Source: Saprospiraceae bacterium (GTDB lineage Bacteria; Bacteroidota; Bacteroidia; Chitinophagales; Saprospiraceae). From it: a stretch of 64,000 nt of DNA. The DNA is taken from NCBI GenBank assembly GCA_041392805.1, contig JAWKLJ010000002.1:2805001-2869000 (forward strand), in the 5' to 3' direction. Below the pieces are notes generated by a model, which saw only the letters and a program-made list of their open reading frames with translations, had not been told where the DNA came from and made no database searches. The translations under genes and the position numbers were made by a program. This document shows positions 36,147 to 43,955 of the stretch, one piece after another; the stretch's first letter is position 1; each line of letters opens with the position of its first letter.

Positions 36147-38339
36147 ATGACTTTAATAAAAACATCATATAACCGGAGGTCCTTTATAAAGGCTTCTGCT
36201 GCGGCTGGCGGCGGAATGGTACTTGGTTTTAGCTGGTTGGCCTCTTGTACGACACCTACTGCCGAAGAGATCAAATCCATGCCTGAGGCCTGGTTTGACA
36301 TCAATGCTTTCTTGAAAATTGGCGACAATGGAATTGTTACCATTATGTCGCCAAACCCGGAAATTGGCCAAAATGTAAAAACGGCCATGCCTATGATTGT
36401 GGCGGAAGAGCTGGATGTAGCTTGGAAAGACGTAGTGGTCGAACAAGCCCCTTTGGATACCAAAAAGTTTACCCGACAATTAGCCGGTGGTAGCCAATCT
36501 ATCCGCCAAGGCTGGCAAGGTCTCCGCATGGCTGGTGCCACTGCCAGGAGAATGCTACTGGAAGCTGCCGCCAAACAATGGGAGGTTTCCGTAGATGAAC
36601 TCACTACCAATGCCGGTGTAATCACCCATGGTGCTAGTGGCAAATCAATAGGCTATGGCGAAGTGGCTTCTACTGCTGCTGGCATGGAGGTACCTGCTGA
36701 AATAACCTTAAAAGATCCGAAAGATTTCAAAATCATTGGCACCAGCCAAAAGAACGTTGACGGCCAAAAGATTGTAACCGGCCAACCGCTATTTGGTTTG
36801 GATACCAAAGCAGAAGGGATGCTCATTGCCATGATAGAACATGCACCTGCTTTTGGTATGAAGTTGACCGCTGTGGATGATAGTGCAGCCAAGGCCATGC
36901 CTGGGATCAAGGATGTATTCACCATAAGCACCAAACCGGAGTCAAAGCAATGGTCAGACGTCAATGCCTTTGAGGAATTGGTAGTCGTTGTTGGTAATAC
37001 TACCTGGGAGGTAATGCAGGCTAAAAAAGCCTTGAAGGTAACCTGGGAAATGGATACCAAGCTGGAAAGCAGTGCAGACCATGAGGCAGAAATGGTAAAA
37101 CTGTTGAGCACCGCTCCCAGGGAAGCTGACCGAAAAGATGGCAACCCAGAAGCTGCGTTCAAAAATGCGGCAAAAGTGGTGGAGCAAACCTACACGGCCC
37201 CATTCCTGGCACACAATACGATGGAGCCTATGAACTTTTTTGCTAACGTGAAGGATGGCAAAGCGGAATTGTTGGGACCAATCCAGACACCTGAGTTCCT
37301 GAGCAAAACGGTTGCCAATATCCTCGGCATTTCAGAAGAAAATGTTTCCATCGGGATGACGCGAATGGGAGGCGGTTTCGGCCGACGATTGTATGGTCAT
37401 TTTGGAACAGAGGCTGCTGTAATTTCTCAAAAAATGCAGGCCCCAATTAAATTGGTCTATACCAGGGAAGACGATATGACACAAGGAACCTATCGTCCTG
37501 ATTACAAAGTGACCTATCGCGCTGCCCTTGATGACAACAATAACCTGATAGGATTCCATATCCGAGGTACGGGTACTGGCGGAAGCCCCGTTTTCGCCAA
37601 TCGTTTCCCCGCTGGTGCTGTAGATAACTATTTGGTGGAAAACATCAACAAAGATTCCAATATTTCTACAGGTGCCTGGCGTGCCCCACGGTCAAATTTC
37701 ATCGCTTATGCGGAGCAAGCCTTCCTGGATGAAGTAGCAGAAGCCGCTGGAAAAGACCCTATCGATTTCCGTTTGGAATTATTTGACCGTGCTATCGAAA
37801 AGCCAGTTGGTGAAAAGAATGATTACGATGCTAAACGCTACGCAGGCGTTTTAAGGTTGGTGAAAGAAAAATCTGGTTGGGGCAAGGATACACCGGGTGT
37901 GTTTAGAGGGATCTCCGCTTATTTCTGTCATGACTCCTATGTCGCCCAGGTGGTAGATGTAGTGATGGCAAACAACCAACCTAAAGTACAAAAGGTTTGG
38001 TGTGCAGTGGATTGTGGCATCGTCATCAACCCTGGCTCTGCGCTGAATCAGATTGAAGGTGGAATTGTAGATGGTATTGGCCATGCCATGTATAGTGCAT
38101 TGACCTTCAAAGATGGACAACCAGAACAAAACAATTTCCATACTTATCGTTTAATACGTCATTCGGAGGCACCACTTGCTATCGAAACGCACTTTGTGGA
38201 AAATACCATCGATCCAACGGGCCTGGGTGAACCTTCGCTCCCTCCTGTCGCTGCTGCTTTAGCCAATGCTATTGCAAAAGCCACTGGGGAACGATTGTAC
38301 CAACAACCGTTTACGGGATCTGAAAAAATACTAGGATAA
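36147..38339 (+). CDS. Molybdopterin-binding xanthine-dehydrogenase-family subunit (IorB-like)
   Basis: 730 residues with a twin-arginine leader (NRRSFIKASAAAGGGMV). The body follows isoquinoline 1-oxidoreductase large subunits, including GGSQSIRQGWQGLRMAGATAR, the molybdopterin-contact stretch MTRMGGGFGRRLYGHFGTEA (about 407-426) and the catalytic glutamate in GLGEPSLPPVAAALANAI close to the C-terminus. With the 2Fe-2S subunit it should form a periplasmic hydroxylase for an aldehyde or N-heterocycle, fed to an unknown electron acceptor. It differs clearly from the other large subunit in the window at 20645, so they are not a recent duplication. Family C repeat sequence begins about 20 bp after its stop codon. 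Confidence 0.94.
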   Translation: MTLIKTSYNRRSFIKASAAAGGGMVLGFSWLASCTTPTAEEIKSMPEAWFDINAFLKIGDNGIVTIMSPNPEIGQNVKTAMPMIVAEELDVAWKDVVVEQAPLDTKKFTRQLAGGSQSIRQGWQGLRMAGATARRMLLEAAAKQWEVSVDELTTNAGVITHGASGKSIGYGEVASTAAGMEVPAEITLKDPKDFKIIGTSQKNVDGQKIVTGQPLFGLDTKAEGMLIAMIEHAPAFGMKLTAVDDSAAKAMPGIKDVFTISTKPESKQWSDVNAFEELVVVVGNTTWEVMQAKKALKVTWEMDTKLESSADHEAEMVKLLSTAPREADRKDGNPEAAFKNAAKVVEQTYTAPFLAHNTMEPMNFFANVKDGKAELLGPIQTPEFLSKTVANILGISEENVSIGMTRMGGGFGRRLYGHFGTEAAVISQKMQAPIKLVYTREDDMTQGTYRPDYKVTYRAALDDNNNLIGFHIRGTGTGGSPVFANRFPAGAVDNYLVENINKDSNISTGAWRAPRSNFIAYAEQAFLDEVAEAAGKDPIDFRLELFDRAIEKPVGEKNDYDAKRYAGVLRLVKEKSGWGKDTPGVFRGISAYFCHDSYVAQVVDVVMANNQPKVQKVWCAVDCGIVINPGSALNQIEGGIVDGIGHAMYSALTFKDGQPEQNNFHTYRLIRHSEAPLAIETHFVENTIDPTGLGEPSLPPVAAALANAIAKATGERLYQQPFTGSEKILG

Positions 38340-38506
38340 AATTAAATTTGAGTCTACTTTTGGACGGAACGGGATTGGAGGAACGGAGCTATTGGAGAGG
38401 CAAGGTGTAAATACCTCTCTCTCCATTAGCACTTCCCCTCCAATGCCCCGCGTCCTAAAACGCTGGTAAACTTGCCACCTCTTAGTCTGCCTAAGCCGCT
38501 GGTTCT

Positions 38507-38653
38507 CGAGCTCCAGCTCGTGAACTTGTCACTTCCAAGACTGCCTGTAGCTCCAGCTACATCGCCACGCTTCCAATGGCAAATTCAATCAAAATGGCAA
38601 TGAAAATCAAAATAGCAATGGCAATTACAATTTCAATGCCTCCTGTGTCGCTG
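38507..38653. repeat. 147-bp direct duplication, first copy (with minisatellite)
   Basis: Begins CGAGCTCCAGCTCGTGAAC, contains TGTAGCTCCAGCTACA, and ends in an inverted family D array with its anchor (ATGCCTCCTGTGTCGCTG). The second copy starts 184 bp later and differs at only a few bases. In the array the period is best seen as ATTGnn hexamers on the minus strand. Confidence 0.85.
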
Positions 38654-38690
38654 CGCCGCCACGCCGTTGTCCTCCTAAGCCGTTCGTGAA

Positions 38691-38837
38691 CGAGCTCCAG
38701 CTCGTGAACTTGTCACCTCCAAGACTGCCTGTAGCTCCAGCTACATCGCCACGCCTTCAATGGCAAATTCAATCAAAATGGCAATGAAAATCAAAATAGC
38801 AATGGCAATTACAATTTCAATGCCTCCTGTGTCGCTG
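38691..38837. repeat. 147-bp direct duplication, second copy
   Basis: Second copy of 38507-38653, same length, nearly identical. A 37-bp spacer with CGCCGCCACGCCGTTG separates the two. Here the anchor runs on into GGGGCTTGCCCC, as it does in inverted form at about 60045-60060 (GGGGCAAACCCC). Confidence 0.85.
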
Positions 38838-38908
38838 GGGCTTGCCCCAAATCTCCACTACCCTCACATCTCCCAAAAAACACGAGCCACCCCTCCAATA
38901 CCTCTATT

Positions 38909-38975
38909 CTACCGATATTCAATCCCTAAAGGGATTTTTTTGGCTTGGGACGAGTTATAGCGCTGAGAAAAAACC
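38909..38975. repeat. Repeat family E, copy E1
   Basis: 67 bp that include ACCGATATTCAATCCC, TAAAGGGATTTTTTTGGC and ACGAGTTATAGCGC. The reverse complement at 60173-60239 matches at 66 of 67 positions by direct comparison. Such identity over 21 kb suggests recent copying or gene conversion. Confidence 0.88.
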
Positions 38976-39174
38976 TCCATTACCTCTATAACTCCAATAA
39001 CTCCACGTCCCAAAAAAAAGCCAAGCTATTCGCCCGCCACAACCCTCCAATACCTCTTTAACTCCAATATCTCCCCGTCCAAAAACCGCTCGTGAAACCT
39101 CTCTGCCCTCCTGTAGCTCCAGCTACATCGCTTTAAAACCTCAAGCCATCTCCCCTCCACCTCCAAAAAATAGT

Positions 39175-39216
39175 ATTGGAACGGATTGTCAACCATTTTG
39201 AACAGATTGTCAACCA
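39175..39216. promoter_or_regulatory. Two tandem 21-bp units upstream of the third susC (possible operator)
   Basis: The units at 39175-39195 and 39196-39216 share 18 of 21 bases, with GAACrGATTGTCAACCA as the common part. The 21-bp spacing is two helical turns, as in paired regulator sites. They lie about 135 bp before the SusC start codon, between the repeat island and the AT-rich leader. On the minus strand each unit also contains TTGACA. The role is inferred. Confidence 0.45.
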
Positions 39217-39349
39217 CCGAATATTATCTTTTAGGTAATATTAAAATTCAATTATTTTGGCAATTGAGCATATTTCCAAATAAGAAAGGGCTATCAGATT
39301 AGATTTAAATAAAAACATGATTTTTCAAAAAATTTAAACCACAAGTTTT

Positions 39350-42300
39350 ATGAAACGAATAACCAATTTAAAGCTCTTGCTTTCGGCCCTCTTTGTGATG
39401 GGCTGGGCACTTAGCTATGCCCAGATCAGTGGAACCATCATTGATAAAGAAGGCGGGCAAGCGCTTATAGGAGCATCTATTTTAAATACCAAAACAGGAA
39501 ATGGAGTGGTTACGGATTTGGATGGCAATTTCACCATCAATGCTGCGGTTGGTGATCTGCTAAAAATATCTTATACGGGCTACACTGAACAGGAAATCAC
39601 TATCTCTGATCAGACTCGCCTGGACATCGAAATGACCAGTGGTATATTGATAGACGAGGTAGTAGTCATTGCTTATGGAACGGTGAGAAAAAGTGACATG
39701 ACCGGATCCGTCGCTTCGATGAAAGAAAAGGATTTTAACCAAGGAGTCGCCAACTCTGTAGATCAACTCATTACAGGAAGGGCTGCCGGAGTGCAAGTCT
39801 CCCAGACCAGCTCTGAACCGGGTGGTGGGGTTTCCATCCGAATCCGAGGTGCCAACTCTATTACAGCTGGCAATGAGCCACTTTATGTTATTGATGGCTT
39901 CCCGATTGACAACAGCAATCTCATTGAGGGCGGGGGGGCTGCTGCCATTGGAAATACCGTAGTCGGCAGAAACCCACTTAGCTCCCTCAACCCAGCAGAT
40001 ATTCAATCCGTTGAAATCCTGAAAGATGCCTCCGCTACGGCTATTTACGGGGCAAGGGGAGCCAATGGTGTCGTATTGATTACCACCAAGAGCGGCGAAG
40101 CCGGCAGAACGAAAATAAGTTACGATACCTATTATGGACACCAGCAAGCCCCCAGAAGGTTGGATGTACTCAATACCGAGGAATATATCCAAGTAATGAA
40201 TGAAATAGCTGTTCAGGAAATTGGAAAGGAAGCCTTTACCAGTACAGATATAGCAGCTATTGGAAAAGGAGTAGATTGGCAAAATGAAGTCTTCCGCAGT
40301 GCGCCGATTGTCAACCAGAATTTGAGCTTCTCCGGCGGCTCATCCAAAACCTCCTTTTTTGCTTCCCTTAATTATTTCGATCAAGATGGCGTTGTAAAGG
40401 CAACGGGAATGAAAAGATTTGGGGGAAGGCTTAATCTTGCGCACGATGTAAGTGACAAATTCAAGGTAACGCTAAACTTCAATACCTCCGTTCAATTCGA
40501 TGATTTTGCCATTGACAATGCAGAGACCAATGAGGCCCAAGGCCCTGTTTATGCAGCGGTCCTTTATGACCCAACGGAACCAATCTATAAGGCCGATGGC
40601 AAATTTAACCATTCTTCCAATTTGACCGTTCCCAACCCTGTTAGCTTGGTTGAAGGAGTCGAATCATTGGGGGAAACCAATAGAACATTTGGTAATGTTA
40701 CCTTCAATTATGAGGTTTTGCCAGGGTTAATCGCGAAATTAAATTTTGGATCTGACCGACAAGCCGTTAGACGAGATATTTATAATAGCACAAAAACCCT
40801 TAGGGGGGCTGACCAAGGAGGTGCAGCAGGTGTCACCACCTTAAACTTGTCGAATTATCTAACGGAGTACACCATGAATTATACAAAGGATATCAATGAA
40901 AACAATAGATTCGCCTTATTGGGTGGTATTACTTATCAGAAATTTCAGCGGAGGGTACTCATTGCTGGCGCAAAAGGATTTCCTGCTGACGTTACAGCAA
41001 CCGATAATTTAGGCTTGGGAGATCCATCTGTTGCAGCCGTCGGAAGTAGTAGAGAGGAAAATACCTTGCTTTCCTATTTGGGAAGGGTTAACTACAGTTT
41101 GAACAACAAGTATCTATTCACCGCCTCCTTTAGGGCCGATGGTTCTTCGAGGTTTGGTACCAATAATAAGTATGGCTATTTTCCTTCTGTAGCTTTGGCT
41201 TGGAAGGTCAGTGAGGAAGGCTTTATGCCAGATGGCTTGGATTTAAAATTGAGAACCAGTTGGGGGCAAACCGGCAACCAGGAAATTGGTAACTACAGAT
41301 CATTGTCTACTTTCACCACAGGTGGCCAGGCCATCTACAACAATAGTATCTTTTCTGGAACACAACCCTCCAGGATACCTAATCCGGACCTGAAGTGGGA
41401 AACGACCACCCAAACGAATATAGGTATTGACTTTGGTATTTGGCAGGGAAGGTTGAGTGGGTCCATAGATTATTTCGTTAAAAATACCGATGAGCTTTTG
41501 CTCAACTTACCACTGCCCCGTTCAACTGGCTTCACTTCTATTTTGACCAATGTTGGAAAAGTGAAAAATGCGGGCATAGAGCTACAGCTGAATTCCACCA
41601 ATGTTGTCAAAGGTGCCTTCAGATGGTCAACCAGTTTCAACTTTGCTGCCATTTCTAATGAAGCGGTAGAAATAGGTGGGTTAACCCAAATTGTTACTGG
41701 CAATTTAGCCAACGTTGGCAATAGCGCCATTATCACGCCAGGCGAACCTATATTCTCCTACTACGGCTATAAAATCACGGGAATCTTTAATACGCCAGAA
41801 GAAGTCGCTGCCTCTGCTCAAAAAAGCTCCAAACCAGGTTATCCTATTTTCCAGGACACCAATGGTGATGGTGCCATTACACCAGCCGACCAGGTCATTT
41901 TAGGGAAACCTTTCCCGGATTATACCATTGGATTAGGAAATGATATCTCCTATAAAGGATTCAACCTGAATTTCTTCTTCCAAGCTGTGCAAGGTGTAGA
42001 AAACATCAATGTACAATCCATCCAGAGTATGTATCCTGCCAATTTTAGAAGAAACAAGTTCAGACACCAATTTATTGACCGATGGTCACCTACAAATCCC
42101 GATGCTACTTACCCGTCAGGCGTTGCTCCTTCTGCCTATGGTGGCGGTAAGGTAAATAGCCTTACGATCGAAGACGCCTCCTTTATTAGGCTAAGAACAC
42201 TTACCTTGAGTTATGATATTCCCATGCCACAAAATAATGTATTACAAGGATTACGGCTATATATAACGGCACAAAACCTACTTACGATCACTGATTATGT

Positions 42301-42412
42301 TGGTTGGGACCCAGAAGCAAGTTTGAGGGGGAATACGACAGCAGCAAGAGCGGATGACAATTCTTATCCTTTAACCAAAACCTTCCTTTTTGGTCTTTCT
42401 GCTAGTTTTTAA
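39350..42412 (+). CDS. SusC/RagA TonB-linked outer-membrane transporter
   Basis: 1020 residues. The signal peptide ends at about residue 25 (ALSYAQ). A carboxypeptidase-regulatory-like domain (about 26-98, NTKTGNGVVTDLDGNFTI) is followed by the TonB-box-like IDEVVVIAYGTVRK (about 101-114), the plug with SATAIYGARGANGVVLITTK (about 226-245) and the barrel. It has no STN domain. It forms an operon with the SusD gene 27 bp downstream. No degradation enzyme lies directly beside it, so the substrate cannot be guessed from context; the two tandem 21-bp units upstream are the best candidate for a control site. Confidence 0.95.
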   Translation: MKRITNLKLLLSALFVMGWALSYAQISGTIIDKEGGQALIGASILNTKTGNGVVTDLDGNFTINAAVGDLLKISYTGYTEQEITISDQTRLDIEMTSGILIDEVVVIAYGTVRKSDMTGSVASMKEKDFNQGVANSVDQLITGRAAGVQVSQTSSEPGGGVSIRIRGANSITAGNEPLYVIDGFPIDNSNLIEGGGAAAIGNTVVGRNPLSSLNPADIQSVEILKDASATAIYGARGANGVVLITTKSGEAGRTKISYDTYYGHQQAPRRLDVLNTEEYIQVMNEIAVQEIGKEAFTSTDIAAIGKGVDWQNEVFRSAPIVNQNLSFSGGSSKTSFFASLNYFDQDGVVKATGMKRFGGRLNLAHDVSDKFKVTLNFNTSVQFDDFAIDNAETNEAQGPVYAAVLYDPTEPIYKADGKFNHSSNLTVPNPVSLVEGVESLGETNRTFGNVTFNYEVLPGLIAKLNFGSDRQAVRRDIYNSTKTLRGADQGGAAGVTTLNLSNYLTEYTMNYTKDINENNRFALLGGITYQKFQRRVLIAGAKGFPADVTATDNLGLGDPSVAAVGSSREENTLLSYLGRVNYSLNNKYLFTASFRADGSSRFGTNNKYGYFPSVALAWKVSEEGFMPDGLDLKLRTSWGQTGNQEIGNYRSLSTFTTGGQAIYNNSIFSGTQPSRIPNPDLKWETTTQTNIGIDFGIWQGRLSGSIDYFVKNTDELLLNLPLPRSTGFTSILTNVGKVKNAGIELQLNSTNVVKGAFRWSTSFNFAAISNEAVEIGGLTQIVTGNLANVGNSAIITPGEPIFSYYGYKITGIFNTPEEVAASAQKSSKPGYPIFQDTNGDGAITPADQVILGKPFPDYTIGLGNDISYKGFNLNFFFQAVQGVENINVQSIQSMYPANFRRNKFRHQFIDRWSPTNPDATYPSGVAPSAYGGGKVNSLTIEDASFIRLRTLTLSYDIPMPQNNVLQGLRLYITAQNLLTITDYVGWDPEASLRGNTTAARADDNSYPLTKTFLFGLSASF

Positions 42413-42438
42413 TACCTAAACGATTAAAATAATAAGTC

Positions 42439-43869
42439 ATGAAAAATAAATTTTCTAAAATATTGATCATCTGCCTGCTAGGGAGCTTTTTTCATAGCTG
42501 CGAAACGCCCTTAGAGGAGATTGTTTTTTCTGAATTAGCACCTGAGAACTTCCTCAAAACCCAAGAAGGCATTAATTCTTTGTTGAACAATGCATATGCC
42601 ACCCAACAGCGGACTGGCCAGGAGTCCTTTAATGCCATTTCAACCTTCCAGATGCCTTCTGGTGAGGTTTGGAACCGAGGAGGTAGTATAGAAACAGACC
42701 TCACCCCCATGCGTGATTATACCTGGGACTCCAATCACCCGCGCCTCAATACGGAATGGACGAACAATTATAGAGCTATTAGAGATGCAAATATTTTGCT
42801 CGATAATTTAGCCAATAGTGAATTCGATCTGGCTTTTGTAACCGATATTAGCGCTCAGGCCAAATTTATACGAGCCAAAGCCATGATTGATATCTATGAT
42901 TTTTTTGGCACGGGTCCCCTATTTACTTCCTCCGTTTTTGATGAATTGGAAAAATCCAGGGCTAGCGATGCGGAATGGATTGGCCAGATTGAAACGGATA
43001 TGACTGAGGCGATGAACGCACTTCCTCCCAAACCTGCCTATGGCAGGGCCTCAAGTGGTTCGGCAGCTGCCATCCTTTGCAAATTTTACCTCAATCAAAA
43101 GAGGTGGAATGATGCTGTCACCATGGCAGATAAAGTCATCAGCTCCCAATTGTATGAATTATTTCCAACCTATATTGAATTGTTTGCCATAGCTAATGAA
43201 GGCAACAAGGAAATCATTTATACGCATCCGGCTAGTAGCCTGGGCACCAACTCCGCCGTTCAAATTAATCCTTTGGTGTTTCCTCCCGACTATCCACGTC
43301 CTTCCAATGTCGGCTTGTTTGCCGCACGATGTTACTTTTTTGATGATTTTGTTGATTCCTATCATCCGGATGATACCAGACAGGCCATACTTGTCAAATC
43401 ATATGTAAGTACCAGTGGTGTTACCGTCCAGGGGTATGGTTTTGACCAAACTCTGCCGCTTAAATATGAACTTGACCCTAGTGCTGTGGGCGCTAATCAT
43501 GGCAATGATTGGCCAGAAATAAGGTATGCGGATATTTTATTATCAAAAGCAGAAGCCTTGAATGAATTAAATGGACCAAATCAACAAAGCGTTGATTTAC
43601 TGAATATGATTAGAACCCGGGCCAGTGTCCCATTATATAGTTTAGCTGACTTTTCCACGAAGGAGGCTTTTAGGGATAAAATTTTAGCTGAACGCTCCTG
43701 GGAATTTGCTTTTGAAGGCAAAAAACGCCAAGATCAGATCAGACATGGCGTCATGATCTCCCTGGCGAAGGCTAGAGGGAAAAATGCTCAACCTTTTCAT
43801 GTCTTATTCCCTATTCCTCAAAGTGAAATGGATGCAAATAGGAATATGACACAGAATCCTGGGTATTAA
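42439..43869 (+). CDS. SusD/RagB-family nutrient-binding lipoprotein
   Basis: 476 residues. The leader MKNKFSKILIICLLGSFFHS ends in a lipobox with Cys21, and the mature part begins ETPLEEIVFSELAPENF. SusD features include RAIRDANILLDNL, the helix with AKFIRAKAMIDIYDFFGTGP (the usual place of the RAxxYF motif) and the C-terminal ILAERSWEFAFEGKKRQDQI and LFPIPQSEMDAN. It pairs with the SusC encoded upstream as a surface glycan binder. It is followed after 10 bp by a family C hairpin and then by a convergent TonB receptor gene. Confidence 0.95.
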   Translation: MKNKFSKILIICLLGSFFHSCETPLEEIVFSELAPENFLKTQEGINSLLNNAYATQQRTGQESFNAISTFQMPSGEVWNRGGSIETDLTPMRDYTWDSNHPRLNTEWTNNYRAIRDANILLDNLANSEFDLAFVTDISAQAKFIRAKAMIDIYDFFGTGPLFTSSVFDELEKSRASDAEWIGQIETDMTEAMNALPPKPAYGRASSGSAAAILCKFYLNQKRWNDAVTMADKVISSQLYELFPTYIELFAIANEGNKEIIYTHPASSLGTNSAVQINPLVFPPDYPRPSNVGLFAARCYFFDDFVDSYHPDDTRQAILVKSYVSTSGVTVQGYGFDQTLPLKYELDPSAVGANHGNDWPEIRYADILLSKAEALNELNGPNQQSVDLLNMIRTRASVPLYSLADFSTKEAFRDKILAERSWEFAFEGKKRQDQIRHGVMISLAKARGKNAQPFHVLFPIPQSEMDANRNMTQNPGY

Positions 43870-43878
43870 TTTTTTTTT

Positions 43879-43938
43879 GGACGTAGCGTCATTGGAAGGT
43901 ATTGGAGGCTTACTAAGCAGGCCAATGACTCTACGTCC
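43879..43938. repeat. Repeat family C hairpin between convergent genes
   Basis: Arms GGACGTAGCGTCATTGG (43879-43895) and CCAATGACTCTACGTCC (43922-43938) pair at 16 of 17 positions; the loop holds GGTATTGGAGGC. A T-tract precedes it. It fills the 86-bp gap between susD and the TonB receptor gene and might end both transcripts. Confidence 0.8.
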
Positions 43939-43955
43939 TCCTTCTTTTTCCTACA

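Larger units (their letters stand above)
38358..39127. repeat. Repeat island II (mosaic of families C, D, E, G)
   Basis: Nearly all of the 1010-bp gap between genes is repeat. In order: a family C hairpin (38358-38460, TTTTGGACG ... GCGTCCTAAAA), a 147-bp direct duplication, a GGGGCTTGCCCC hairpin (38837-38848), a family E copy (38909-38975), and two more C copies (38973-39018 and 39042-39085). The hairpin TGTAGCTCCAGCTACA occurs three times (38546, 38730, 39112). Parts of the island appear in inverted order at 59820-60440. No gene is supported here. Confidence 0.85.

Noticed and set aside
36137..37162. Two long minus-strand frames (about 168 codons each) inside the molybdopterin subunit gene
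   Set aside because: They are antisense to a clearly conserved gene, rich in serine and leucine as is usual for shadow frames.
38507..38837. CRISPR array
   Set aside because: Only two long direct copies with one spacer and internal tandem repeats; no regular 24-40 bp repeat and spacer pattern, and no cas gene.
39560..40282. A 240-codon minus-strand frame inside the third susC
   Set aside because: It is antisense to the well-conserved plug domain of SusC and shows no family wording of its own.
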